From Streptomyces sp. NBC_01439 (lineage in GTDB: Bacteria > Actinomycetota > Actinomycetes > Streptomycetales > Streptomycetaceae), in the NCBI RefSeq assembly GCF_036227605.1, contig NZ_CP109487.1, positions 2,852,001 to 2,916,000 on the forward strand: 64,000 bases of DNA. The letters are read 5' to 3'. Position 1 is the first letter of the stretch. The number at the start of each line of letters is the position of its first letter. A program made the translations under genes and the position numbers. Below, piece after piece: positions 42,397 through 51,775 of the stretch. Below the pieces are notes generated by a model, which did no database searches, was not told the DNA's origin, and saw only the letters and a list, made by a program, of their open reading frames with translations.

Positions 42397-43363
42397 AACC
42401 ATGAAGGTCGTCTCCGCCCTCGCCGCGGTCCGCCACCTGCTCGACACGGGGGTGGTGCGGCGCGGGGACACGCTGCTGGACAGCTCCAGCGGGATCTACG
42501 CGTACGCCCTCGCGCTGGCCTGCCACCGCCACGGGATGCGCTGCCACATCGTCGGATCGACGACCGTCGACCGCACGCTCTGCGCCCAACTGGCCGTGCT
42601 CGGGGCGACGCTGGAGCGGATGGAGCCCTGCGAGGACCTGAAGTTGGACCAGAAGCGGCGGGTCGAGCGCATCCACGAGATCCTCGCGGAGCACCCCGAG
42701 TACCACTGGATGCGGCAGTACCACGACGACATCCACTACCTGGGCTACCGGGCGGTGGCCGAGCGGATCCGGCGGTCGACCGGCGGGGACGCCCTGACCC
42801 TGGTCGGCGGGGTCGGCTCGGGCGCCTCCACCGGGGCCCTCGCCCGCTATCTGAGGGAGGACTCCCCCGATGTCGAACTCGTCGGTGTGCAGCCCTTCGG
42901 CAGTGTCACCTTCGGCTCCGAGCACGTGGCCGACCCCGAGATCATCATCGCCGGGATCGGCAGCTCCATCCCCTTCGGGAACGTCAGCCACGCGTCCTAC
43001 GACACGCTCCACTGGATCTCCTTCGACGCCGCGCTGTCCGGCAGCGTCGACCTGTTGCGGCGGCACGCGGTCTTCGCCGGCCTGTCCACCGGGGCCGGTT
43101 ACCTCGCCGCCCGCTGGGAACGGGCCCGGGCGCCGCAACGCACGGTCCTCTTCATCGCCGCCGACACCGGCCACCGGTACGTGGACGGCGTGTACGCCCG
43201 CCACCGGGAAGCGGCCGCCGTCGACTCCCTGACGCCGCACCAGGTCACGGATCGGGCCGAACTCGCGCTCCCCTGGTCCCGGATGCGCTGGAACCGGGCC
43301 CCGGACGCACGGCCGACCGATCGGCCCCGTCCACCGACCCGTTCAGCCATCAGTCACGAATGA
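42317..43363 (+). CDS. PLP-dependent cysteine-synthase-like enzyme (SbnA-type)
   Basis: 348 aa from GTG 42317 (AGGAG seven bases upstream). Fold type II PLP enzyme: probable Schiff-base lysine Lys30 in RFETMKVVSALAAV, substrate loop DSSSGIYAYALALA (replacing the TSGNTGIALA of cysteine synthases) and phosphate cup GGVGSGASTGALARYL (~165). With the kinase before it, the likely chemistry is beta-replacement of a phosphorylated hydroxy amino acid, as SbnA does with O-phosphoserine. The product here is not known. Starts 80 bases inside the kinase gene and ends the operon. Confidence 0.85.
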   Translation: MDQHIAEAVGRPDLIRLDDRLVCLRFETMKVVSALAAVRHLLDTGVVRRGDTLLDSSSGIYAYALALACHRHGMRCHIVGSTTVDRTLCAQLAVLGATLERMEPCEDLKLDQKRRVERIHEILAEHPEYHWMRQYHDDIHYLGYRAVAERIRRSTGGDALTLVGGVGSGASTGALARYLREDSPDVELVGVQPFGSVTFGSEHVADPEIIIAGIGSSIPFGNVSHASYDTLHWISFDAALSGSVDLLRRHAVFAGLSTGAGYLAARWERARAPQRTVLFIAADTGHRYVDGVYARHREAAAVDSLTPHQVTDRAELALPWSRMRWNRAPDARPTDRPRPPTRSAISHE

Positions 43364-43540
43364 TCGATCCGATCGCGCCGCTCCGCCCCGTACCCGATTC
43401 CTCGGCCGTGTGGAACTCGGGGCAGGTGGCCCTCGGGGCGGCGTCCCGGGACGGATCACCGGCCGGTGGCCGCGTGGGCGGCGGTCCCGTCGACGCCGTC
43501 CGGTGGTGCGGGTCCGACGATGTCCTACCCGCCTACCCGC

Positions 43541-44644
43541 CTACCCGCCGTCGCGGATCGCGTTCACGAGTCCCGTGACGAGATTCGCCCGCTCCGCCAT
43601 GGCATCGACCACCAGGTACTCGTGGTCGGCATGGGCACCACCGCCGACCGCTCCCAGGCCGTCGAGCGTAGGAACCCCCAACGCGCCCGTGAAGTTGCCG
43701 TCGCTGCCGCCACCGACCGCCTTGCCCTCGATGCCGGGGAGCAGTCGCCGCGCCATCTCGAACAACCCCGCCGACGCCGACTCCGGCATCGGGGGTCGGC
43801 CCACGGCTCCCCGAACCACGATCTCCGCCCCGTCCAAGTGCGGCGCCAATGCCGCCATCGCCGCCTCGACGCGCTCCTTCTCCCCGGCCGACTCGACCCG
43901 GACGTCGACCAACACCGTCGCCTCCGCCGGAACGACGTTGTCCGAGGTTCCCGCCGAGGCCACGGTCGGCGTCACCGTCGTCCCGATCTCCGGCCGGCCG
44001 AGCGCCACGAGGTCCAGTACCTGCTGCGCCGCCTCGACCAGCGCGTTCACGCCCGCCTCCGGCTCCAACCCGGCATGCGCCGCCCGCCCCTTGACGACCA
44101 CCTCGAACGTGCCGCACCCCTTGCGACCAGTCTTCAGGCCCCCGCCATCGGCTGCGCCCTCGAACACGAGCACCACGCCGCAAGCGCGGGCCCGCTCCTC
44201 GATCAGAGCCCGGGAGGAACCGGAACCGACCTCCTCGTCGGCGGTCACCAGGACCTCCACTCCCGACAGGTCATCCAGGGCCGCCAGGCCGTGAACGGCC
44301 TGGACGAGACCCCCGAGCATGTCGAAGACGCCGGGGCCCGTCGCGTGCCCGCCCTCCACCCGGAAGGGGCGGCGCGCCAACGTGCCCAGCGGGAAGACCG
44401 TGTCGTGGTGACCGAGGATCAGCACCCGGGGATCGCCTCCGCCCGACCAGTACACGTGCGGGCCGGCCTGGCTCTCCACCAGGGCGGCCCGCCCGCCCAG
44501 TCGGCTCTCGATGACCGCCGCCACGGCACGGGCCGAGGCGTTCAGCGCATCGAGGTCGCGCGACGGGGACTCGACCTCCACGAGCGTGCGCAGGTCCTCG
44601 AGCATCGCGTCAACGCTCACGGCAGTGCTCTGGTACATCCTCAT
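43541..44644 (-). CDS. M20-family metallopeptidase
   Basis: 367 aa from ATG 44644; an in-frame ATG at 44716 is possible but adds a non-conserved leader. Zinc-binding motifs: LILGHHDTVFPLG, GVFDMLGGLVQAVHGL, ADEEVGSGSSRALIEE and EGAADGGGLKTGRKG, plus the dimerisation domain in between and the final AHADHEYL. This resembles carboxypeptidase G2/ArgE-type enzymes that hydrolyse an N-acyl or C-terminal amino acid. The start lies close to the thioesterase remnant and the end faces the metallophore-type operon. Confidence 0.9.
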   Translation of the reverse strand: MRMYQSTAVSVDAMLEDLRTLVEVESPSRDLDALNASARAVAAVIESRLGGRAALVESQAGPHVYWSGGGDPRVLILGHHDTVFPLGTLARRPFRVEGGHATGPGVFDMLGGLVQAVHGLAALDDLSGVEVLVTADEEVGSGSSRALIEERARACGVVLVFEGAADGGGLKTGRKGCGTFEVVVKGRAAHAGLEPEAGVNALVEAAQQVLDLVALGRPEIGTTVTPTVASAGTSDNVVPAEATVLVDVRVESAGEKERVEAAMAALAPHLDGAEIVVRGAVGRPPMPESASAGLFEMARRLLPGIEGKAVGGGSDGNFTGALGVPTLDGLGAVGGGAHADHEYLVVDAMAERANLVTGLVNAIRDGG

Positions 44645-44801
44645 GTCCTCACGGTACGGGGTACACCCGGCGGCCCCCGGAAGCACCGCGTCGACCGACG
44701 GCTTCAGCGCGCGCATCGTCGGCGAGATCCAGGTGGTCCACGCGGTCCACGCGGTCCGCTGAGGCGGTGAGGCTGCTGGAGGGCACGCGGCCCGGTGCGG
44801 G

Positions 44802-44966
44802 TCAGAGTCGGATGACCGTGGGGGCCGCGCCCGGAATGCCCGCGGCCAGCAGCACCTCCCACAGCGCGTGCTCGCCGTACTGGAGGTAGACCGCCTGGTT
44901 GAGGTGGCCGCGGGTGTCGAGCTCGTACTCGCGGACGGCGATGCGAACGCTGAACGGCTGGGGCAC
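44802..44966 (-). pseudogene. Truncated 4HBT (hotdog) thioesterase, N-terminal fragment
   Basis: GTG 44966 with AAGGGA nine bases upstream opens a frame of only 54 residues: VPQPFSVRIAVREYELDTRG then HLNQAVYLQYGEHALWEVLLAAGI. The D-x-x-G-H-L-N-x-x-x-Y motif is the diagnostic start of YbgC/4HBT acyl-CoA thioesterases, which are normally 130-150 aa. TGA follows after PTVIRL, and the remaining hotdog strands are absent downstream. It looks like a decayed gene with a retained RBS, or a short standalone peptide. Confidence 0.7.
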
Positions 44967-45111
44967 GTCAGTGCGTCCCTTCCTTGTTCCGTGTGGCCTA
45001 CGGTGGTTCGGTCAGGTCGTGCGGTGCGGGCTGTATGAACGTGGCCCGTGGGCCGTCACGGTAGTTGGTGAGAGCGGCGTCGATCGGACCCGAGGAACAG
45101 GTGAGGACCGC

Positions 45112-46200
45112 ATGACCCGCACCACCCCGCCCCGCCCGGTCGACGCCGAGGCCCTGTTCCCCGCCCTCGGTGACCATCGCCGTACCAGCACGCGCCTCCA
45201 CCCGCGCCCCGGCACACCGAAGGCCGACGAGAGCTCGGTGGCCGGGCCGCTCCTGTGGCCCGCCGCTGAACCGTGGCCCGTGTGCACCGCCGTCCACCCC
45301 AAGGGCGGCGGGCACCGGCTGTCCGACGTGCGCCTCCAGCGGCGGATCCTCGACGAGGCATGGCACCGCACCCCCGCTACGGGTCCCACCGATGCGGAAC
45401 GCGCGGTCCTGGAGAGCCTCCAGCCAGGACCGCACGCCCCGCACATCGCGGACGCGGACCCGATTCCGCTGCTCGCCGCCGCGCAGCTCTTCGCCCGCGA
45501 CGTCCCCGACCTGACCGGACCGGACGGTTGTGACCTGCTCCAGGTCCTCTGGTGTCCTTTCGAAGTGCACGGCCCCGACCGGACCATCGAGGTCGTGCTG
45601 AAGTGGCGGCGCTCCCAGGACGTGGGCGAGGTCCTCGGCGTGATCCCTGAACCCGTAGTGGTGGGCAGGGCCGAATGCGTCCCGAACACGTGCGTGCTCC
45701 ACCCCGAACAAGTGGTGGAGCACGAGTACGAGGGTCTGCTGGACGAGGACCTCCAGGAGGCCATCGAAGTGTGGGAGGGGGGAGACGACGAAGAGGACGA
45801 TGACGCCTTCGACTCCTCCGCCACGGCCGTCTTCGACACGTACGAGGAGTACGAGGCCGCCATGGCCACCGCGCGCGCGGACCAGGATAACGAGGTGGCC
45901 TACCGGGGCGATCTGTCCATCGCGCCCGGCTGGAAGGTCGGCGGCTTCGCCTCGTGGCACCTCACCGACCCGGCGCACATCGATTGCGGAGTCTGCGGAG
46001 CACCGATGCCTCCGTTGCTCACGGTGGCCGTCAGCGAATGGGACGGGGCCTCGGAGAGCTGGATCCCGTTGGAGGACAAGGACTCCCTACCGGACAGCCG
46101 CATCAGCGACCCCACCGGTGTCTACCTCGGCCGTGGCCTCATGCGCGTCCACACCTGCCCCACCACCCCGGCGCACCCGCACCGGCTCAGCTTCCAGTAG
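45112..46200 (+). CDS. Hypothetical DUF-type protein with CxxC pair
   Basis: 362 aa from ATG 45112 (GTGAGGA upstream). The core contains LLWPAAEPWPVCTAVHPKGG, DLLQVLWCPFEVHGPDRTIEVVLKWRRS, a long acidic stretch (GGDDEEDDDAFDSSA), and then WKVGGFASWHLTDPAHIDCGVCGAPMPPLLTVAVSEWDG, where CGVCG is a likely zinc knuckle. This architecture recalls DUF1963-type proteins of actinobacteria. It reads as a soluble protein; no activity is known. Confidence 0.8.
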   Translation: MTRTTPPRPVDAEALFPALGDHRRTSTRLHPRPGTPKADESSVAGPLLWPAAEPWPVCTAVHPKGGGHRLSDVRLQRRILDEAWHRTPATGPTDAERAVLESLQPGPHAPHIADADPIPLLAAAQLFARDVPDLTGPDGCDLLQVLWCPFEVHGPDRTIEVVLKWRRSQDVGEVLGVIPEPVVVGRAECVPNTCVLHPEQVVEHEYEGLLDEDLQEAIEVWEGGDDEEDDDAFDSSATAVFDTYEEYEAAMATARADQDNEVAYRGDLSIAPGWKVGGFASWHLTDPAHIDCGVCGAPMPPLLTVAVSEWDGASESWIPLEDKDSLPDSRISDPTGVYLGRGLMRVHTCPTTPAHPHRLSFQ

Positions 46201-46223
46201 GCGGCCCGCGTGCCGCCCGGTGG

Positions 46224-46874
46224 TCAGGCGTGGTTGACCGGGAGGACGTCCGGGGAGAGGGCGCCCGCGCGGGCCGCGGCCGAGGTCATCCGCTTGCGGT
46301 GGTGGCGGCGGCAGAGGACCTCGTACCCGATCTCGCCCGCCGGGCGGTTGACGTCGCCGACCACCACCTGGGCGCCCTCGACCACCATCTCGCCGCCCAC
46401 CGTACGGGCGTTGTGCGTGGCGCGGGCACCGCACCAGCACAGGGCCTCCACCTGGAGCTGCTCCAGTCGGTCCGCCAGCTCGATCAGCCGCTGCGAACCC
46501 GGGAACAGCTTCGTCCGGAAGTCCGTCGTGATGCCGAAGGCGAAGACGTCCATGTCCAAGTCGTCCACGATGCGCGCCAGTTGGTCGATCTGGACGGGGG
46601 CCAGGAACTGGGCCTCGTCCACGATCACGTAGTCCGCCCTGCCGCCCTGGGAGATCTGCGCCACCAAGTACGCGTACAGGTCCATGCCCTCCGGCGCCTC
46701 GACCGCCTCCGTCACCAGGCCGAGCCGGGACGAGAGCTTGCCCTCGCCCGCCCTGTCGTCACGGGTGAAGATCACGCCCTGGAGTCCCCGCGCGTCACGG
46801 TTGTGGGCGATCTGGAGCGCCAGGGTGCTCTTTCCGCAGTCCATCGTTCCGGAGAAGAACACCAGCTCGGGCAT
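46224..46874 (-). CDS. tdk: Thymidine kinase
   Basis: 216 aa type II thymidine kinase: phosphorylates thymidine in pyrimidine salvage. P-loop GTMDCGKST (~9-17), catalytic DEAQFL (Walker B with Glu), lasso segment and a zinc site (CWCG ... CRRHHRKR). It is 76 bp from the phosphodiesterase gene on the same strand. Confidence 0.95.
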   Translation of the reverse strand: MPELVFFSGTMDCGKSTLALQIAHNRDARGLQGVIFTRDDRAGEGKLSSRLGLVTEAVEAPEGMDLYAYLVAQISQGGRADYVIVDEAQFLAPVQIDQLARIVDDLDMDVFAFGITTDFRTKLFPGSQRLIELADRLEQLQVEALCWCGARATHNARTVGGEMVVEGAQVVVGDVNRPAGEIGYEVLCRRHHRKRMTSAAARAGALSPDVLPVNHA

Positions 46875-46950
46875 GGGAAGTACGGGACCTTTCGGGACGT
46901 GGGAGGGACGCAGGTGACGGGCGGTGGGCCGGGCGGCCGGGCGGAGAAGG

Positions 46951-48153
46951 TCAGGTGCGGATTTCGAGCAGCGGGACGAGCTGCTCCGCCGCGGTCATCG
47001 AGCCGTGCATTCCGGCGAGGGCGGATTCGTTCGGCTCGTTGCGCGAGGCAGTGATCGCGACATCGGCCTGGGCGGCCGCCACCACGTCGCCGATGCGTCC
47101 GAGCACGCGCTCGTCGCACTCCCCCGGCGCGCCGAACCAGCCGAGTTCCAGGGCCTCTTCGCGGCTCGCGACCCAGAACCGGTCGCCGAGCACCTCGCGC
47201 CACACGGTCAGTACGTCGGCCTCGGCGCCCGGCACCGCGTACACGTGCCGGGCCCGGCCCTCGCCGCCCAGCAGCGCGACGCCGGCGCTCAGCTCCCAGT
47301 CCTCGTCGAAGTCGATCCGGGAGTCCTCGTCGAAGGGGACGTCGACCATGCCGTGGTCCGCGGTCACGTACAGGGCGGTGCGCGGCGGCAGTTGCTCGGC
47401 GAGCCGCTGGACGAGCCGGTCCACGTACATCAGCTGGCCGCGCCACGCGTCGGAGTCCACGCCGTGCCGGTGGCCGGCCCCGTCGAGCTCGCTGAAGTAG
47501 GTGTAGACGAGCGAGCGGTCACCGGCCGCGAGGCGCTCGGCCGCCAGGTCCATCCGCTCCTCGCCGGTCATCCGGCCGAGGAAGGTGCCGCCACTCAGCG
47601 CGATCTTGGTGAGCGGGGTGGTCTGGAAGGCGGGCGAGGACACCTGTGCGGTCGCCACCCCGGCCTTGTCGGCCTGCTGGAAGACGGTCGGGTACGGCTG
47701 CCAGGGCTTCGGCGAGGTCCACGGGTGCCAGCGGAGCTGGTTCATGAGTTCGCCCGTGGCGGGGTTGCGGACGGCGTAGCCGGGCAGGCCGTGGCGGGCC
47801 GGCGGCAGGCCGGTGCCCACGGAGGCGAGCGAGGTGGCGGTGGTCGCCGGGAAGCCCGCGGTGATCGGGCGGCCGGTGCCGCCGCGCGAGCTGCCGAGCA
47901 GGGAGGTGAGGTACGGGGCCTCGTCCGGGTGCGCCTTGATCTGCTCCCAACCCATGCCGTCGACCAGGAACACGCAGTTCCGGTCGGCCGGGGTCAGCTC
48001 GGTGATGGCGGCGGTGAACCCGGGGACGCCCTGGCCCGCCACGAGCGTGGGCAGCAGGTCGGCGAGCGACCCGACGCCGTACTCCGGGACGGGGGCGCCC
48101 GCCAGGTCCAGCAGCTCCGGCTCGGGCCACTCCTGTGCCGCGGAGTACGCCAT
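46951..48153 (-). CDS. Nucleotide pyrophosphatase/phosphodiesterase (alkaline-phosphatase fold)
   Basis: 400 aa. Metal and nucleophile sites of the family are present: FLVDGMGWEQI (first metal Asp), FPATTATSLASVGTGLPPARHGLPGY (Thr nucleophile), TYFSELDGAGHRHGVDSDAWR and TADHGMVDVP (second metal site). No signal peptide is seen, so it should be cytoplasmic. The gene overlaps DUF5998 by one base and is probably co-transcribed with it. Confidence 0.88.
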   Translation of the reverse strand: MAYSAAQEWPEPELLDLAGAPVPEYGVGSLADLLPTLVAGQGVPGFTAAITELTPADRNCVFLVDGMGWEQIKAHPDEAPYLTSLLGSSRGGTGRPITAGFPATTATSLASVGTGLPPARHGLPGYAVRNPATGELMNQLRWHPWTSPKPWQPYPTVFQQADKAGVATAQVSSPAFQTTPLTKIALSGGTFLGRMTGEERMDLAAERLAAGDRSLVYTYFSELDGAGHRHGVDSDAWRGQLMYVDRLVQRLAEQLPPRTALYVTADHGMVDVPFDEDSRIDFDEDWELSAGVALLGGEGRARHVYAVPGAEADVLTVWREVLGDRFWVASREEALELGWFGAPGECDERVLGRIGDVVAAAQADVAITASRNEPNESALAGMHGSMTAAEQLVPLLEIRT

Positions 48154-48752
48154 CAGCGGGCGGAGGGGGAAGACGTCGCCGCGGTGGCCTCGCTGAGGGC
48201 CTGAGCGAAGACCAGGGTCTGGCGCACCGCCTCCGGCCCGTCGCCGGCTTCGCTGACCCGCAGGCTGAGGTCGTCGGCGGTGGAGTTGCCGGTGTAACCG
48301 TGGTCGGAGTCGCAGTTCGGGTCGCCGCAGGCGGCCGGCTCCAGGTCGATCCGGGAGACGGCGCCCCAGCCGATGGTCAGGACGACCTCGCGGGGCAGGG
48401 TGCCGGGGGTGTAGGACTCCGGGTTGGCGACGACGCGGCTCAGCACCACGGAGGAGATGCTGGACAGCTTGACCGACTCGGTGGAGGTGGTCGCGTACGG
48501 GGAGGGGGATCCGGCGTCGGCGGCCTGCTCGTCGGTGTGGCTGACGATGAAGCGGTTGCCGGTCAGGACCAGCACGGTGACGTGACGGCGCACCTCGTTG
48601 GAGTCGAAGGTCGTCTCCTGGTGGACCAGGTACGACGAGATCGGCTCGCCGCCCACCGCGGCCTCCACGGCCTCGGCCACGAGGGCCGGGTAGTAGCCGC
48701 TGCGCTCGATCGCCGTGCGCAGCCCCTGGGTCGTCGTACCGGATTTCGCCAT
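48153..48752 (-). CDS. DUF5998 family protein
   Basis: 199 aa from ATG 48752 (AGGA about nine bases upstream). Sequence includes GYYPALVAEAVEAAVGGEPISSYLVHQETTFDSNEVRRHVTVLVLTGNRFIVSHTDE and DPNCDSDHGYTG, typical of an actinobacterial family of unknown function. The single CGDPNC pair could bind metal. Stop overlaps the phosphodiesterase start. Confidence 0.85.
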   Translation of the reverse strand: MAKSGTTTQGLRTAIERSGYYPALVAEAVEAAVGGEPISSYLVHQETTFDSNEVRRHVTVLVLTGNRFIVSHTDEQAADAGSPSPYATTSTESVKLSSISSVVLSRVVANPESYTPGTLPREVVLTIGWGAVSRIDLEPAACGDPNCDSDHGYTGNSTADDLSLRVSEAGDGPEAVRQTLVFAQALSEATAATSSPSAR

Positions 48753-48802
48753 GAGGTCCATCCTAAGGCCCGTACGGGCCCCTCAGGCCGCGCCGTACCC
48801 GG

Positions 48803-51592
48803 TCAGTAACTGGGGAGGGTCCGGGGGCCGAGATCGCCGCGGGCCGGCGGGTGGGCGACGCGGACGGTGGCGCTGAGCACGGAGACGCCTTCGGCGGCGA
48901 CCACGACGGGCTCCAGTGAGACGCCGATCACCTCGGGGTGGTCGTCCACGAGGCGGGACAGCCGCAGGAGCAGTTCCTCCAGGGCGGGGGTGTCCACGGG
49001 ATCGCTGCCGCGCCAGCCGAACAGGAGGGGTGCGGTCCGGATGGATCGGATCAGTCCGGCGGCATCCCGGTCGGTGGTCGGGACGAGCCGGTGCGCGGTG
49101 TCGCCGAGCAGCTCGGAAGCGACGCCGGCGAGCCCGAAGGAGAGGACGGCGCCCGCGGCGGGGTCGATGACGGAGCGGACGACGGTGTCCACCCCGCGCG
49201 CCACCATGGCCTGCACCACGGGCTGGAGCTCGGCCGGCTTGCCCAGCGCGTCGGTGAGCTCCTCGTACGAGCGCCTCAGCTCGGCCTCGTTCGTGAGGTC
49301 GAGGCGTACGCCGCCCAGGTCCGCGCGGTGCCGCAGGTGCGGCGCGGTGGTCTTGAGCGCCACCGGGTAGCCCAGCACCGCGGCGGCGCGGACCGCCGCG
49401 TCGGCGCTCGGCGCGGGCAGGGTGGGCAGGACGCGGATCCCGTAGCCGGCGAGCAGCTGGCGGGCGTCCCGGTCGGTCAGGGTCAGCACGGCGCCGGGGT
49501 CGACGTCCGTCAGCAGCCCGGCCAGCCGGTCCGCGGTCCCGGCCTCGTCGATGTCCTCGTACTCGGGGACCCGCCCGTCGTCGTCGGCGGCGGCCCGGCG
49601 CCACTGCCCGTACCGGACGGCCTCGGCGACGGCCTTGACCGCCCGCTCGGCGGCGGGGTAGCTGGGGATGCTGTCGCCGGCGGCGGACAGCGGACCGGCC
49701 GGTGCGGGGGGCGCGGGGTCCGCCACGGGGCCCCAGTTCCGGGGCGGGGCGGAATGCGGGGCGCCGCGCACGGCGGACAGGGCTTCGACGAGCTCGGCGA
49801 GCTCGACGTGGACCACCGCGACCGGCTTGCCCGGGTACTCGGCCACGGCTTCGCGCAGGGCACCGGCCAGGTCGTCCGCCGGAGCGTCCTCGCTCACCCA
49901 CGGGATGGCCGTGACCACCACCGCGTCGCAGTCCTCGGAGCGCAGCGCGTCGGTCAGGGCGGCGCGGAAGTCCGCCGGCGCGGCCGCCGTCGTCAGGTCC
50001 AGCGGCGGCAGCGGCCGCAGGCCCTGGGTGAGGCAGGCGTCGTAGGTGAGGATCCCGAGGGATTCGGAGTTGCCGAGGATCGCGATCCGGGGACCGGCTG
50101 GCAGCGGCTGCGCCGCGAGCAGGAGGCCTACGTCCACCAGCTCGGTGACCGTGTCGACGCGGATGACGCCGGCCTGGCGCAGCAGCGCGGAGACGGTGGC
50201 CTCCGGGAGTCGGGTGTCGGGGACGACGTGCCCGGCCGGGCTGTGCCGGCCGCCCTTGGCGACGACCACCGGCTTGACGGCCGCGGTCCGGCGGGCGAGC
50301 CGGGTGAACTTGCGCGGGTTGCCGAGGGTTTCGAGGTAGAGCAGGGCGACGTCGGTTGCCCCGTCGTCGTACCAGTACTGGAGGATGTCGTTCCCGGACA
50401 CGTCGGCGCGGTTGCCCGCGGAGACGAAGGAGGAGAGGCCCTCGCCGCGCCGGAGCAGGGCCGAGAGCAGGGCGATCCCGATCGCCCCGGACTGCGTGAA
50501 CAGGCCGATCCGGCCGCGCGTCGGCATCGGCGCGGGGGTCAGGGAGGCGTTGAGTTCCACCTCCGGCGCGGTGTTGATCACGCCGTAGGCGTTCGGTCCG
50601 ATCAGCCGCATCCCGTACGAGCGCACCTGCCGCACCAGTTCGCGCTGGCGGGCGAGTCCGGCCGGGCCGCTCTCCCCGTACCCGGCGGACAGGACGACGA
50701 GCCCCTGCACCCCGTGCTCGCCGCAGGCGGCCACCGCTTCGGGTACCCGGTCGGCCGGGACCGCGATCACCGCGAGGTCGACCGGGGCGGCGATGGCTTC
50801 GATGGTCCGGTAGGCCCGCACGCCGTCGAGCAGGTCGCGGGTGACGGCCTCGTTGACGGCGTACAGGTGGCCGTGGAAGCCGCTGTCGCGCAGGTTGCGC
50901 AGTGCGGCCGCGCCCACTCCTGCACCGGAGCGGCTGACTCCGACGACGGCCACCGAGCCGGGGGCGAGCAGCCGCTGGACCGAGTGTGCCTCGGCGCGCT
51001 GTTCGCGGGCGCGCTGCACGGCGAGGGACTCGGCGGTGGGTTCGAGGTCGAGGGTGAGGTGGACGGAGCCGTCCTCGAAGCTGCGCTTCTGCTGGTAACC
51101 GGCGTCCGTGAAGACTTTGATCATCTTGGTGTTGGCGGGCAGCACCTCGGCGGCGAACCGCCGGATGCCGCGCTCGCGGGCCACCGCGCCGATGTGTTCG
51201 AGGAGGGTGGAGGCGACCCCGCGGCCCTGGTGGGCGTCCTGGACGAGGAAGGCGACCTCGGCCTCGTCGGCGGGTCCGGAGGCGGGCCGGCCGTCGGCGC
51301 CGATGCGGTCGTAGCGGACGGTGCCGATGAACTCCCCGCCGATGGTGGCGGCGAGCCCGACCCGGTCCACGTAGTCGTGGTGCGTGAAGCGGTGCACGTC
51401 ACGGTCGGAGAGCCGGGGGTAGGGAGCGAAGAACCGGTAGTACTTCGACTCGTCCGAGACCTGCTCGTAGAAGCTGACGAGCCGGCCCGCGTCCTCGGTG
51501 GTGATGGGCCGGATCCGGGCGGTGCCGCCGTCGCGCAGGACGACATCGGCTTCCCAGTGGGCCGGGTACGAGGGGTCCGACTCGATGGTCAT
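48803..51592 (-). CDS. GNAT-fused acyl-CoA synthetase (ADP-forming)/protein acetyltransferase
   Basis: 929 aa. An N-terminal GNAT domain (~1-190; VAFLVQDAHQGRGVASTLLEHI) is followed by a CoA-binding domain (SVAVVGVSRSGAGVG), succinyl-CoA-ligase-like domains (IAILGNSESLGILTYDACLTQGL) and a C-terminal ATP-grasp domain (LAGYGIRVLPTLPA ... GYPVALKTTAPHLRHRADLGGVRLDL). This order is that of the Pat/Pka-type bifunctional enzymes that acetylate proteins such as acetyl-CoA synthetase. The ATP-grasp phosphate loop is intact-looking. It is divergent from ptsH. Confidence 0.92.
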   Translation of the reverse strand: MTIESDPSYPAHWEADVVLRDGGTARIRPITTEDAGRLVSFYEQVSDESKYYRFFAPYPRLSDRDVHRFTHHDYVDRVGLAATIGGEFIGTVRYDRIGADGRPASGPADEAEVAFLVQDAHQGRGVASTLLEHIGAVARERGIRRFAAEVLPANTKMIKVFTDAGYQQKRSFEDGSVHLTLDLEPTAESLAVQRAREQRAEAHSVQRLLAPGSVAVVGVSRSGAGVGAAALRNLRDSGFHGHLYAVNEAVTRDLLDGVRAYRTIEAIAAPVDLAVIAVPADRVPEAVAACGEHGVQGLVVLSAGYGESGPAGLARQRELVRQVRSYGMRLIGPNAYGVINTAPEVELNASLTPAPMPTRGRIGLFTQSGAIGIALLSALLRRGEGLSSFVSAGNRADVSGNDILQYWYDDGATDVALLYLETLGNPRKFTRLARRTAAVKPVVVAKGGRHSPAGHVVPDTRLPEATVSALLRQAGVIRVDTVTELVDVGLLLAAQPLPAGPRIAILGNSESLGILTYDACLTQGLRPLPPLDLTTAAAPADFRAALTDALRSEDCDAVVVTAIPWVSEDAPADDLAGALREAVAEYPGKPVAVVHVELAELVEALSAVRGAPHSAPPRNWGPVADPAPPAPAGPLSAAGDSIPSYPAAERAVKAVAEAVRYGQWRRAAADDDGRVPEYEDIDEAGTADRLAGLLTDVDPGAVLTLTDRDARQLLAGYGIRVLPTLPAPSADAAVRAAAVLGYPVALKTTAPHLRHRADLGGVRLDLTNEAELRRSYEELTDALGKPAELQPVVQAMVARGVDTVVRSVIDPAAGAVLSFGLAGVASELLGDTAHRLVPTTDRDAAGLIRSIRTAPLLFGWRGSDPVDTPALEELLLRLSRLVDDHPEVIGVSLEPVVVAAEGVSVLSATVRVAHPPARGDLGPRTLPSY

Positions 51593-51736
51593 GGGCCTAC
51601 CTTACGGCCGGATCGGGCCGTCGAACCCTCGCGCGGCGCCGAGGCATGACGGGACGAACCAGGGCAAGCTGGGGAAGGCCGAACGGCGGAAAATTCAGGC
51701 CGGAGGTAGGCCCGAGCATTCCGGGTGCCATGAGAG

Positions 51737-51752
51737 ACTGGTCTAGACAACC
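51737..51752 (+). promoter_or_regulatory. DasR-type dre site before ptsH
   Basis: ACTGGTCTAGACAACC matches the 16-bp DasR-responsive element (near AGTGGTCTAGACCACT) in the central TGGTCTAGAC block. It lies 23 bases before the ptsH start codon. Confidence 0.72.
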
Positions 51753-51775
51753 GTAAGAACCTGAAGGGCATCACC

